From an uncultured candidate division WPS-2 bacterium (GTDB lineage Bacteria > Vulcanimicrobiota > Vulcanimicrobiia > Vulcanimicrobiales > Vulcanimicrobiaceae), in contig CALEYW010000062.1 of assembly GCA_937927945.1 (NCBI GenBank), forward strand, positions 58,399-122,398: a DNA stretch of 64,000 nt, given 5' to 3'. The translations under genes were made by a program, and so were the position numbers. The notes under the pieces were generated by a model, which was given only the letters and a program-made list of their open reading frames with translations, ran no database searches and was not told the origin of the DNA. This document shows, one piece after another, positions 35,787 to 44,446 of the stretch (positions are counted from its first letter, which is position 1; each line of letters opens with the position of its first letter).

Positions 35787-37238
35787 ATGATCGCTTCGCG
35801 GACCGCGCAGACCCTGTTCGTCGACGGCCGCTTCGAGGAGGCACGTTCGGGTGAGACGCTGCCGGTCGTCGACCCGGCGACCGGCGAGACGACGGGTGCC
35901 ATCTCGGCGGCCGACGCGGCTGACGTCGATCGCGCGGTGCGCAGCGCCGTCGGAGCATTCGAGGGCGAATGGGGCGCATTGCCGGCGGTCGAGCGCGGGC
36001 GCTTTCTGGCAAAGCTCGGGGCCGCGATCGTCGCGCACGGCGAACGGCTTGCGCAGATCGAGTCCGACGACACCGGCAAGCCGATCTCGCAGGGCCGCGC
36101 CGACGTCACGGCCGCGGCGCGCTACTTCGAGTTCTATGCTGGCGGCGCGGACAAGCTGCACGGCGAGACGATCCCGTACCTTGCCGGCTACGGCGTGCAG
36201 GTTCTCCGCGTTCCGGCCGGCGTGAGCGGTCACATCATTCCGTGGAACTATCCGCTGCAAATGTTCTCGCGCTCGCTCGCGCCGTCGCTCGCGGCCGGTA
36301 ACGCGACGGTGATCAAGCCGTCGGAGGACGCGTCGCGCTCGGTCGTGGCGCTCGCCGAGCTCGCCGCCGAGTGCGGCTTTCCGGCCGGGGCGATCAACGT
36401 CGTGACCGGTCTGGGCGAAACCGCCGGCGACGCGCTGGCCCGGCATCCGGGCGTCGACGTGCTCTCGTTCACCGGTTCGCCGGAGGTCGGCACCATGGTG
36501 CAAGCCGCGGCGGCCGAACACCACGCGCGCTGCATCCTCGAACTCGGCGGCAAGTCGGCGCAGATCGTGTTCGCCGACGCCGATCTCGACGCCGCGATCC
36601 CGGTGATCGTGAAGGCGATCGTGCAGAACGGTGGACAGACGTGTTCCGCGGGAAGCCGGGTCCTGATCGAAGCGAACGTCTTCGACCGCGTCGTGGCGCT
36701 GCTCGCGGAACGCTTCGCGACGTTGCGCGTCGGCATTCCGGCGAGCGATCCCGACGTCGGGCCGCTCATCAACCGCGCGCAGTTCCAACGCGTGAGCGGG
36801 TACGTCGAGCGCGCGCAGCGAGACGGTGTCGCCGTTCTCGCGCGAGCGCAGCTCCCCGGCGATCTCCCCACGGGCGGATATTACGTCGCGCCGGTCATGT
36901 ACGGGCCGGTTCCGGAACGGCACGAGCTCGCTTGCCGTGAGGTCTTCGGACCCGTCCTCTCCGCCCTGCCGTTCGAGGGCGAAGCGGAGGCGATCCGCTT
37001 GGCGAACGCGACCGACTACGGCCTGGTCGCCGGGCTGTGGACCGAGAACGGCGGGCGCCAAGCGCGCGTGTCGCGGGACCTGCGCGTCGGTCAGGTGTTC
37101 GTGAACTGCTATGGTGCCGGCGGCGGGATCGAGCTTCCGTTCGGCGGTTTCAAACGCAGCGGCCACGGCCGTGGAAAAGGGTTCGAAGCGATGCGCGAGT
37201 TCAGCACCTTGCAAACGATCACCACGAAGTTCGCGTGA
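35787..37238 (+). CDS. Aldehyde dehydrogenase (NAD(P)+-dependent)
   Basis: This 483-residue member of the ALDH superfamily oxidises an aldehyde to its acid in the cytoplasm. The catalytic general base is Glu252 in LELGGKSAQIV, and the nucleophile is Cys286 in NGGQTCSAGSR. The cofactor region has IIPWNYPLQM and FTGSPEVGTMVQ. GGRQARVSRDLRVGQVFVNC and the FGGFKRSGHGRGKG end are typical of betaine or broad-range aldehyde dehydrogenases. The ATG at 35787 is preceded by GGGAGGT at a good distance. The SDR and the ABC importer that follow are coupled by overlapping codons, so the five genes form one operon. Confidence 0.93.
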   Translation: MIASRTAQTLFVDGRFEEARSGETLPVVDPATGETTGAISAADAADVDRAVRSAVGAFEGEWGALPAVERGRFLAKLGAAIVAHGERLAQIESDDTGKPISQGRADVTAAARYFEFYAGGADKLHGETIPYLAGYGVQVLRVPAGVSGHIIPWNYPLQMFSRSLAPSLAAGNATVIKPSEDASRSVVALAELAAECGFPAGAINVVTGLGETAGDALARHPGVDVLSFTGSPEVGTMVQAAAAEHHARCILELGGKSAQIVFADADLDAAIPVIVKAIVQNGGQTCSAGSRVLIEANVFDRVVALLAERFATLRVGIPASDPDVGPLINRAQFQRVSGYVERAQRDGVAVLARAQLPGDLPTGGYYVAPVMYGPVPERHELACREVFGPVLSALPFEGEAEAIRLANATDYGLVAGLWTENGGRQARVSRDLRVGQVFVNCYGAGGGIELPFGGFKRSGHGRGKGFEAMREFSTLQTITTKFA

Positions 37239-37999
37239 GCGGAAAGCTCGACGGGAAGGTCGTCGTCGTCACCGGCGGCGGCTCCGGTTTCGGTGAGGAG
37301 ATCTGCAAGAAGGTCGTCGAGGAGGGTGCCACGGTGACCGTGCTCGACATCGACGACCGGGGCGGCGAACGCGTCGCGGCCGAGATCAACGCCAAAGCGC
37401 CCGGACGCGCGCGCTTTTTGCACTGCGACGTCAGCCGGCGCGACGACGTGGCCGCGGTCGTCCGCGCCGTCGTCGCGCGCGACGGCCGGATCGACGCCTA
37501 CGTGAACAACGCGGGGATCACGCACCGCAACCAGCCGATGCTCGACGTCACCGAGGACTGGTTCGACCGCATCTTCTCCGTCAACGTGAAGGCGCTCTAC
37601 CTCTCGGCGCTCGAGCTGGTGCCGGTGTTTCGCGCGCAGGGCGGCGGCGCGATGATCACGATGGCATCGACCGCCGGAATCCGGCCGCGACCCGGTCTCA
37701 CCGTCTACAACGCGTCGAAAGCGGCGGCGATCCTCTTCTCGAAATCGATGGCGGTCGAGTACGCCGCCGACAACATCCGGGTGAATTCGGTCTGTCCCGT
37801 CGCCGGCGAGACGCCGCTGCTCACCGAGTTCATGGGCGGCGACACGGCGGAGCTGCGCGCGACGTTCGCCGGCAGCGTTCCGCTCGGCCGCCTCTCGCAG
37901 CCGCGCGACATCGCGAACGCCGTGGCGTTCTTGGCCTCCGACGAGGCGGCGTTCATCACCGGCGTCGCGCTCGAAGTCGACGGCGGGCGCTGCGTCTGA
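37235..37999 (+). CDS. Short-chain dehydrogenase/reductase
   Basis: This 254-residue NAD(P)-dependent SDR starts at a GTG overlapping the aldehyde dehydrogenase stop (GTGA). The cofactor motif is TGGGSGFG near residue 13, with DID at the end of strand 2 favouring NAD. NNAG, the catalytic Ser in MASTAG and the VYNASK tyrosine-lysine pair complete the active site. C-terminal ITGVALEVDGGRCV is typical of glucose- or alcohol-type SDRs. With the upstream dehydrogenase it could oxidise an alcohol through an aldehyde to an acid, possibly the solute brought in by the downstream importer. Confidence 0.9.
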   Translation: MSGKLDGKVVVVTGGGSGFGEEICKKVVEEGATVTVLDIDDRGGERVAAEINAKAPGRARFLHCDVSRRDDVAAVVRAVVARDGRIDAYVNNAGITHRNQPMLDVTEDWFDRIFSVNVKALYLSALELVPVFRAQGGGAMITMASTAGIRPRPGLTVYNASKAAAILFSKSMAVEYAADNIRVNSVCPVAGETPLLTEFMGGDTAELRATFAGSVPLGRLSQPRDIANAVAFLASDEAAFITGVALEVDGGRCV

Positions 38000-39585
38000 A
38001 CGTTGGCGCCGTCGCCAAACGGCTCGCGTGCGGCTTCCTCTGCCTGGCGCTCGCGTCGTGTGCGGCCCGTGCCGGCGCGCGCCCGGATCCGGGGACGCTC
38101 GTCGTCCTCGAAGCCGCCGATGCCAGTACGATCGAGCCGCTGCTGACCAGCCAATACTACTCGTTCTTGTATCAAAACTTGATCTTCGACACGCTGCTCG
38201 GGAGCGGTGCGGACTACAAGCCCACACCCAACCTCGCGCTATCCTGGAATTCCGATGCGACCGGAAAGACCTGGACCGTTCACCTGCGCAAGGGCGTGCG
38301 GTGGTCGGACGGCGCGCCGTTCACCGCGGCGGACGTGGTGTGGACGTTCGATGCGCTGATCGACCCGGCAACGGGCTCGCCCTACAACGGTCAGTATACG
38401 TTCATCAGACACGTCGTGGCGCTCGATCCGTTCACCGTCCGCTTTCAGCTGGAATCGCCGAACGCGACCTTCGTCGAGAACGCGCTGCAATCGCGGTGGA
38501 TCATGCCGGAACACTCCTTTCGCGGCATCCCGCACGCTCAGATAAAGAACTCCGCCTTCGGCGAACACCCGATCGGGACGGGAGCCTACGTTTTGGAACG
38601 CTGGAATCACGATCAGGAGGCGGTGTTCGGCACGAACCGCTATTGGTGGGGCGGCACGCAGACGGTCCGCACGATCGACATCCGCGTCGTGCTGCAAGAC
38701 CAGGGCCGCACGGACGCGATGCTCGGCGGCGCGGCCGATCTCGACGACAGAATCGGGGCCGATGCGGCGCAACGCTTGGCCAACGTCCCCGGCATCCACG
38801 TGATCGACATTCCCGACCTCTACACGCGCTTCATCAACGTCAACCTGCACACGCCCGGCTTGAACGACGTCGTCGTCCGCCGCGCAATGATGTACGGCTG
38901 GGACCGCGCGGCGGTCGCGGCCGGGCTTCGCCACTCCCATGCGACCATCGCGAACGGCGTCGAGCCGGAAGCGATTCGCTACTGGCACGACGACGGGCTC
39001 AAGCCGTATCCGTACGATCCGGCGCGGGCAAACGCCCTGCTGGACGGCGCGGGGTGGAAACGCAGTGCGGACGGCGTGCGCGCGAAGAACGGCGTTCCGC
39101 TGGCCTTCGAGCTCCTGATCCCCAACTCGCTACTCTCGAACGACATCGCAGCCGGGTTCTCGGCCGACATGAACGACATCGGCATCGCGATCTCTGTCCA
39201 CGTGCTCGACTACGCGACCTTCATCGAGCAAGCGAACGCCTCGAAGTTTCAACTGGCGTATTCCGGCTGGGGCGGGCAACCCGATCCCGACATGCTCACC
39301 CTGCTCGACTCGAAGCAGATGCCGCCGGTCGGCAACAACGTCGGCTTCTACAGCAATCCCGCGGTCGACCGCGATCTGGAAGCGGGACTGGTGACGCTCG
39401 ACCCGGCCCGGCGCAAGCAGTACTACGACGACATGCAGGTGCGCACGGCGCGCGACGTGCCGGAGCTGTTCGCGACGAACGAGTTCGCGCTCACCGCCTA
39501 TCGTGACCGCGTGCACGTCACGGGCCCGATCCTGCCCGGCCTCTACCTCTTCTCCAACGTCGCCAAGTGGCGGCTCGACCCGTGA
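37996..39585 (+). CDS. Peptide/nickel-type ABC solute-binding lipoprotein, putative CTG start
   Basis: This is a 529-residue SBP_bac_5 (DppA/OppA) family protein. The N-terminus has a lipoprotein signal (KRLACGFLCLALASC), so it is tethered in the periplasm and delivers a substrate to the two permeases that follow. Family marks include the TWTVHLRKGVRWSDGAPFTA stretch, DVVWTFDAL and the LLDSKQMPPVGNN end. No ATG, GTG or TTG precedes the signal peptide in this frame. The only plausible codon at the right place is CTG 37996, overlapping the SDR stop as CTGA. This parallels the ATGA and GTGA junctions in the same operon. A frameshift hiding another start is the alternative. Confidence 0.85.
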   Translation: MNVGAVAKRLACGFLCLALASCAARAGARPDPGTLVVLEAADASTIEPLLTSQYYSFLYQNLIFDTLLGSGADYKPTPNLALSWNSDATGKTWTVHLRKGVRWSDGAPFTAADVVWTFDALIDPATGSPYNGQYTFIRHVVALDPFTVRFQLESPNATFVENALQSRWIMPEHSFRGIPHAQIKNSAFGEHPIGTGAYVLERWNHDQEAVFGTNRYWWGGTQTVRTIDIRVVLQDQGRTDAMLGGAADLDDRIGADAAQRLANVPGIHVIDIPDLYTRFINVNLHTPGLNDVVVRRAMMYGWDRAAVAAGLRHSHATIANGVEPEAIRYWHDDGLKPYPYDPARANALLDGAGWKRSADGVRAKNGVPLAFELLIPNSLLSNDIAAGFSADMNDIGIAISVHVLDYATFIEQANASKFQLAYSGWGGQPDPDMLTLLDSKQMPPVGNNVGFYSNPAVDRDLEAGLVTLDPARRKQYYDDMQVRTARDVPELFATNEFALTAYRDRVHVTGPILPGLYLFSNVAKWRLDP

Positions 39586-40541
39586 TCGGGTACGCGATCC
39601 GCCGCATCGCCGGCGCCGTGCCGCTCCTGCTGGTCATCTCGTTCGTCTCGTACGCGCTGATGGGGCTCGCGCCCGGCGGTCCGTCGGCGATCCTCTCGGA
39701 GCAGAGCCGCGCGCTGACACCCGCTGCGCGCGCCGCGTTCGTCGCGTCGCTCGGACTCGACAAGCCGTGGTACGTGCAGTATTTCTATTGGCTCAAGGAG
39801 TTGGTCTTTCACGGCAGCCTCGGGCGGTCGTTCGTCGGCCACCGCCCGGTCATCGCGCTGATCGGCGAGAAGATGCCGGTGACGATGGAATTGCTCGGCC
39901 TCGCGATCGTCGTCACCGTGCTGATCGCGATCCCGCTCGGGGTCGCGGCGGCGACTCGACGCAACTCCGCCTTCGACGTCGCCGCCACCGCCGTCGCGTT
40001 CATCGCATACGGCATCCCGGTGTTCTGGCTCGGCATCGTCCTCATCGACGTCTTCGCGGTCGGGCTGCGTTGGTTTCCGTCCGGCGGCATCGCGTCGATC
40101 GGGCGTGAGAACGATCCGTTGGACCGGCTGTGGCATCTCGTTCTGCCCGTCGCGACGCTGGTCGTCGTCGGCTTCGCCCCGTGGATGCGCTATCAGCGCG
40201 CGAAGATGATCGACGTACTCGGCCAGCCGTTCATCCGCACCGCGCGCAGCAAGGGGCTCTCCGAACGCGCCGTGATCTACCGCCACGCACTGCGCAACGC
40301 GCTGATTCCGATCGTAACGCTGCTGGGACTCAGCCTGCCCACGCTGGTCGGCGGTGCGTATTTCATCGAGTACGTCTTTTCGGTCCCGGGGATGGGCTAT
40401 CTCGCACTCAACGCCGTCTTCCAGCGCGACTATCCGACCGTCATGGGAATCACCATCATCTCCGCGGTGTTCGTCATCGCCGGAAACCTGCTCGCCGACA
40501 TCGGCTACGCGCTGGTCGACCCGCGCGTGCGCTACGAATGA
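39582..40541 (+). CDS. Peptide-type ABC permease (DppB/OppB-like)
   Basis: This 319-residue inner-membrane permease has six helices. The start is a GTG overlapping the solute-binding gene's stop. The first helix is IRRIAGAVPLLLVISFVSYA, and the periplasmic GLDKPWYVQYFYWLKELVFH segment is the DppB signature. The EAA loop is RTARSKGLSERAVIYRHALR. It pairs with the DppC-like permease next in the operon (ATGA overlap). No ATPase gene accompanies them in this window. Confidence 0.93.
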   Translation: MIGYAIRRIAGAVPLLLVISFVSYALMGLAPGGPSAILSEQSRALTPAARAAFVASLGLDKPWYVQYFYWLKELVFHGSLGRSFVGHRPVIALIGEKMPVTMELLGLAIVVTVLIAIPLGVAAATRRNSAFDVAATAVAFIAYGIPVFWLGIVLIDVFAVGLRWFPSGGIASIGRENDPLDRLWHLVLPVATLVVVGFAPWMRYQRAKMIDVLGQPFIRTARSKGLSERAVIYRHALRNALIPIVTLLGLSLPTLVGGAYFIEYVFSVPGMGYLALNAVFQRDYPTVMGITIISAVFVIAGNLLADIGYALVDPRVRYE

Positions 40542-41380
40542 GCCGGTTCCTCGCGCGGTTCGGCCACGAACGCCCCGCCCTCGGCGGCGCGATCGTCCTC
40601 GCGATCATCGTCGCTGCGGCGCTCCTGGGGCCGCTGCTCTGGCATGTCTCACCGATCACGGTTCAGCACGCCGTCATGGGGCATCCGCTGCCGCCGTCGG
40701 CGGCGCACCCGCTCGGAACCGACCTGCTGGGGCGCGATCAGCTCGCACGCGCGCTTCAAGGGGCACGCGTCTCCCTGACCGTCGGCGTCACGGCGATGCT
40801 CGTCGCGATCGGGCTGGGCTCGCTCTACGGTGCGATCGCGGGGCTCGCCGGCGGCAAGGTCGACGCGATGATGATGCGCTTCGTCGACGCGATGCTCTCG
40901 TTTCCGACGTTCTTCCTCATCATCACGGTGGAAGCGCTGACCAACCAGTTCTCGCTCGTCGTGATCGTGCTCGTCATCGGACTGCTGTCCTGGATGGTCG
41001 TCGCGCGTTTGGTGCGCGGCGAGGTGCTCACCCTGCGCGAGCGCGACTTCGTCGAAGCGGCGCGGGCCCTCGGTGCCGGCCCCGTCCGCCTTATAACGCG
41101 CCATCTGCTGCCGAACGCGCTCGCGCCGATCGTCGTGGCCGCGACGCTCGCGATCGGCGACAACATCCTCATCGAGGCCGGGCTCTCGTATTTAGGTCTG
41201 GGGGTTCAGGTGCCGACGGCATCGTGGGGCAACATGCTGCAGGACGCGCTCGGGACGACCGCACTCGTCGCGCCGTGGATGGTGATCGTGCCGGGCACGT
41301 TGATCGTCGTCACGCTGCTCGCGTTCAACCTGGTCGGCGAGGGACTGCGCGTCGCCTTCGACCGTTCCATCGACCAGTAA
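40538..41380 (+). CDS. Peptide-type ABC permease (DppC/OppC-like)
   Basis: This 280-residue partner permease has the DppC marks: HPLGTDLLGRDQLARALQGA, the EAA loop EAARALGAGPVRLITRHLLP, then AGLSYLGLGVQVPTASWGNM. Six hydrophobic helices are visible. It closes the aldehyde dehydrogenase operon. The gene that follows is on the other strand and no DppD/DppF ATPases are present, so the importer must borrow ATPases encoded elsewhere. Confidence 0.93.
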   Translation: MSRFLARFGHERPALGGAIVLAIIVAAALLGPLLWHVSPITVQHAVMGHPLPPSAAHPLGTDLLGRDQLARALQGARVSLTVGVTAMLVAIGLGSLYGAIAGLAGGKVDAMMMRFVDAMLSFPTFFLIITVEALTNQFSLVVIVLVIGLLSWMVVARLVRGEVLTLRERDFVEAARALGAGPVRLITRHLLPNALAPIVVAATLAIGDNILIEAGLSYLGLGVQVPTASWGNMLQDALGTTALVAPWMVIVPGTLIVVTLLAFNLVGEGLRVAFDRSIDQ

Positions 41381-41386
41381 CCGCGC

Positions 41387-41518
41387 TCACGCGGACGGCG
41401 AACAGGGTGCCATCCGATCGTTCTCGATGCACTGACTGCAGACGATCTCGCCGTCCGCATAATAGTGGTATCCGTGCGAGTGGCCGCACTTGGAACAGCG
41501 GCTCGTTTGCTTTGCCAT
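41387..41518 (-). CDS. Zinc-ribbon microprotein, 43 residues
   Basis: A 43-codon frame begins at ATG 41518 after a good ribosome-binding site (AGGAG). It contains two Cys pairs, Cys8-xx-Cys11 in RCSKCG and Cys27-xx-Cys30 in VCSQC, exactly the layout of a rubredoxin-like or zinc-ribbon knuckle. The middle is aromatic and histidine-rich (HSHGYHYYADGE). A structural zinc site is likely, and partner binding or nucleic-acid binding is plausible. No named family is recognised. It is divergent from the next small gene across about 100 bases and converges on the DppC gene. Confidence 0.65.
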   Translation of the reverse strand: MAKQTSRCSKCGHSHGYHYYADGEIVCSQCIENDRMAPCSPSA

Positions 41519-41620
41519 ACGCTCTCCTGAGTCTTTACAAAACCCGGCTTTGCGTCGACTTAACGCCGCCCGGGGCGGTCGGCCCTTGCACCTTTACGCC
41601 GCGTGCCTGATGCTTATCGT

Positions 41621-41836
41621 ATGAAGCACGAGTTCGCCGGAGAGCAACAGCTTCGCGCGACCGTGGCGTTCCTCGGAGTCGCCGACGTGTCGATCCACGC
41701 CGTCCTCCCGGGCTTCTTCCGCTACCACTGGCCCTGCGGCTGCGAGATCGTCACCGAAGCGGGCCGGCGCGAGTGGTCGGCATGCCAGCAGCACGAAGCA
41801 AGCGAGCTGCTGGCTGCACGGCACCGTACCGCCTAA
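41621..41836 (+). CDS. Small Cys/His-containing protein, 71 residues
   Basis: This 71-residue frame starts at ATG 41621; a GTG 18 bases upstream is an alternative. It holds HWPCGCE and WSACQQHEA, a Cys-x-Cys...Cys-xx-His arrangement that could bind one zinc ion. Helical flanks have LRATVAFLGVADVSIHAVLP. There is no signal peptide. I do not recognise the family. It converges on glyS with a five-base gap and is divergent from the zinc-ribbon microprotein, so the two small genes share a promoter region. Confidence 0.5.
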   Translation: MKHEFAGEQQLRATVAFLGVADVSIHAVLPGFFRYHWPCGCEIVTEAGRREWSACQQHEASELLAARHRTA

Positions 41837-41841
41837 GCCCA

Positions 41842-43182
41842 CTAGCCGAGTCGCTCGGTAAGGTAGCCGGCCAGCGCGTCCGCGGCGACGCGATCCTGTT
41901 TCATGCTGTCGCGATCCCGCACGGTCACCGTCGCGTCGTCCAGCGTCTGATAGTCAATCATGATGCAGAACGGCGTGCCGATCTCGTCTTGCCGGCGGTA
42001 GAGCTGACCGACGTTGCCCTCGTCGTACTGGGTTCGAAACACCGGCCGCAGGCCGCGCTCGATCCCCTGCGCGCGCTCGACGAGCTCCGGCTTGTTTCGC
42101 GCCAACGGGAAGACGCCGACCTGCACCGGCGCGATCTTCGGGTGGAAGCGCAGCACGGTCCGCTCCGTCTGCTTCTCTCCCTCGACGATCGTCTCGCGCT
42201 CGAACGCATCGATCAGCATCGTGAGGGTCGTGCGGTCCATCCCGGCCGAACTCTCGATGAGGATCGGCGTATACTTCTGCTTCGACGCCTCGTCGAAGAA
42301 CTGCAAATCCTTCCCCGAGTACTCGATGTGGCGGTCGAGATCGTACGTGCCGCGGTGCGCGATCGATTCGAGCTCACCCCAACCCCATGGGAACAAGTAC
42401 TCGACGTCGATCCCGGCCTTCGCGTAGAACGGGCGCTCTTCGGGCGTCAACTCGTAGAAGCGGAGGCGATCGGCGCGCACGCCGTAATCGCTGTACCACT
42501 TCTTGCGCGCCGTGACCCACTCTTGGAACCACTCGAGATCCTTGCCGTCCTGCGGAACGAAGAACTCGAGCTCGGCCTGTTCGAATTCGCGCACCCGAAA
42601 GGTGAAGTTGCCGGGCGTGATCTCGTTGCGGAACGACTTCCCGATCTGGGCGATCCCGAACGGCGGCTTCTTCCGCGCGCTCTGGTAGATGTTCTTGAAG
42701 TTGACGAAGATGCCCTGAGCGGTCTCGGGACGGAGATACGCCTGCGACGAGGTGTCCTCCATCGGCCCGATCGCGGTCTTCATCATCAGGTTGAAATTGC
42801 GCGGCTCCGTCAGCGTGCCGCTCATCCCGCAGTCCGGACACTTGTCGAGTGAGGGGATGTGGTCGGCACGAAAGCGGCGCTTGCAGTTGCGGCAGTCGAC
42901 CAGCTTGTCGTGGAACGCGGCGACGTGACCGGACGCCTCCCACGTGCGCGGATGCATGATGATCGACGAATCGAACGCGACGACGTCGTCGCGCAGCTCG
43001 ACGTTCTCTCGCCACCAGGCGTCCTTGACGTTGCGCTTGAGGACGGCGCCGAGCGGGCCGTAGTCGAAAAAGCCCCCGATTCCACCGTAGATTTCGCTCG
43101 ACTGAAAGATGAAACCGCGCCGTTTTGCAAGCGCGGTGATCTCTTCCATCGTCACGCGGGACTTTTCCAACACTTCCTCCAT
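41842..43182 (-). CDS. glyS: Glycyl-tRNA synthetase, alpha2 type
   Basis: This 446-residue class II synthetase charges tRNA-Gly with glycine. Motif 1 is the YGPLGAVLKRNVKDAWW region, motif 2 is the FRNEITPGNFTFRVREFEQA stretch, and motif 3 is the SAGMDRTTLTMLIDAF region. An insertion holds CxxC-type zinc ligands (CRNCKRRF and CPDCGM). The C-terminal anticodon-binding domain starts near KIAPVQVGVFPL. The form is the eukaryote/archaea-like homodimer, found in many Gram-positives and some deep lineages, not the alpha2beta2 form of Proteobacteria. That is a useful lineage hint. Confidence 0.96.
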   Translation of the reverse strand: MEEVLEKSRVTMEEITALAKRRGFIFQSSEIYGGIGGFFDYGPLGAVLKRNVKDAWWRENVELRDDVVAFDSSIIMHPRTWEASGHVAAFHDKLVDCRNCKRRFRADHIPSLDKCPDCGMSGTLTEPRNFNLMMKTAIGPMEDTSSQAYLRPETAQGIFVNFKNIYQSARKKPPFGIAQIGKSFRNEITPGNFTFRVREFEQAELEFFVPQDGKDLEWFQEWVTARKKWYSDYGVRADRLRFYELTPEERPFYAKAGIDVEYLFPWGWGELESIAHRGTYDLDRHIEYSGKDLQFFDEASKQKYTPILIESSAGMDRTTLTMLIDAFERETIVEGEKQTERTVLRFHPKIAPVQVGVFPLARNKPELVERAQGIERGLRPVFRTQYDEGNVGQLYRRQDEIGTPFCIMIDYQTLDDATVTVRDRDSMKQDRVAADALAGYLTERLG

Positions 43183-43260
43183 CGAACCGGGCGCGTTCGG
43201 GACCGGCCCTCGCGCACCCTAGTCGCGGGGACCCGCCGATCCGTGGGCGTACCGAAAGCG

Positions 43261-44445
43261 ATGATGCCGCAGAGCAACACAGCCGCCCGCCGGTACCTGA
43301 TCGCTGCAGCGGCGCTGGCCTTCTTGCTGGCCGGCACCTTCATGCCGTCGCCAATGTACGAACTCTACCGGCGGGTGTGGGGTCTGACGCCGGGCGAGAT
43401 CAGCCTCGTCTTCGCGGTCTACGCCGGCACGCTGATCCCGGCGCTGCTGTTCCTGGGCGGAATATCGGACCGCATCGGCCGGCGCCGCACGCTGCTGCTC
43501 GCAATCGCGCTGATGGCCGTCTCCGCCCTCATCCTCGCGCTCGCGGCCGGCGTGTGGTGGCTCATCGCCGCGCGCCTCGTGCAGGGGCTCGCGATGGGAA
43601 TCGGCGCGGGGACCGCGACCGTCGCGATCCGGGAGTGGATGGACGAATCGATGCGCCCGCGGGCCGGCGTGGTCACCTCCGTCGCGGTCGGCGCAGGGTC
43701 GGCGATCGGTGCGCTGCTCGGCGGAGTGCTCGGGCAATATAGCCTGCTGCCGCTTACCCTTCCGTACGTCGTCTACGTCGGATTGCTCGCGTGCGTCGCG
43801 GTCGCGATCGCAACGGTGCCGTCGTGCGCGCACCTGCAGCCCGCCGCGCATACGACGATCCCGACGATCCCGGCGGCGATCCGGCGGCCGTTCCTCGTCG
43901 CTTCGGGATCGTCGCTGATCACCTGGTCGGCCTTCGCGCTCTTCTTTTCCCTCGTCCCCTCGTTTCTGTCCACGACGCTGGGGCTGCACAACCTCGTGGT
44001 CGGCGCGCTGGTCGTCGTCGGCGTTCAGGCCGGGTCGGTCGCCGGATCCGTCGCGGGCGGCACGCTGCCGGTTCGAACGGCGATCGTCGCGGGGATCCTC
44101 ACCGTGGGTGGCGGCGTCTGGATGCTGCTGCTCGCCGTGCCGCTCCACGCCGTTGCGCTCGTCGCGGTCTCGACGCTGGCGGTCGGCATCGGGGGCGGAT
44201 TGACGTACCTCGCCGGGCTGAACGTCATCGGAGCGGTCGCGCCGCCCGACCACCGCGCGGAGCTTATGTCGGCGTTCTTCGTCGCCTGCTATATCGGCTT
44301 CAGCGTCCCCGCGCTCGCGGTCGGAGTGGCCGCGAATTGGTTCGGCCTCTATGCGTCGCTCGTCGCGGCGGCGGTCGTGCTCGGCGTGCTCGCGCTCGTG
44401 ACGGTCGCGCGGACCACCGAGCGCAACCTGCAGGTCACGGCGTAA
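43261..44445 (+). CDS. MFS transporter
   Basis: This 394-residue major-facilitator protein has about twelve membrane helices. The motif A loop between helices 2 and 3 reads GGISDRIGRRRTLLL, and the antiporter-like region GIGAGTATVAIREWMDESMR follows. This is typical of sugar or drug efflux permeases of the DHA1 type, but the substrate is unknown. ATG 43261 and 43264 are both possible starts. It is divergent from glyS with a gap of only about 80 bases, and a broken methyltransferase gene follows it directly. Confidence 0.9.
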   Translation: MMPQSNTAARRYLIAAAALAFLLAGTFMPSPMYELYRRVWGLTPGEISLVFAVYAGTLIPALLFLGGISDRIGRRRTLLLAIALMAVSALILALAAGVWWLIAARLVQGLAMGIGAGTATVAIREWMDESMRPRAGVVTSVAVGAGSAIGALLGGVLGQYSLLPLTLPYVVYVGLLACVAVAIATVPSCAHLQPAAHTTIPTIPAAIRRPFLVASGSSLITWSAFALFFSLVPSFLSTTLGLHNLVVGALVVVGVQAGSVAGSVAGGTLPVRTAIVAGILTVGGGVWMLLLAVPLHAVALVAVSTLAVGIGGGLTYLAGLNVIGAVAPPDHRAELMSAFFVACYIGFSVPALAVGVAANWFGLYASLVAAAVVLGVLALVTVARTTERNLQVTA

Positions 44446-44446
44446 G

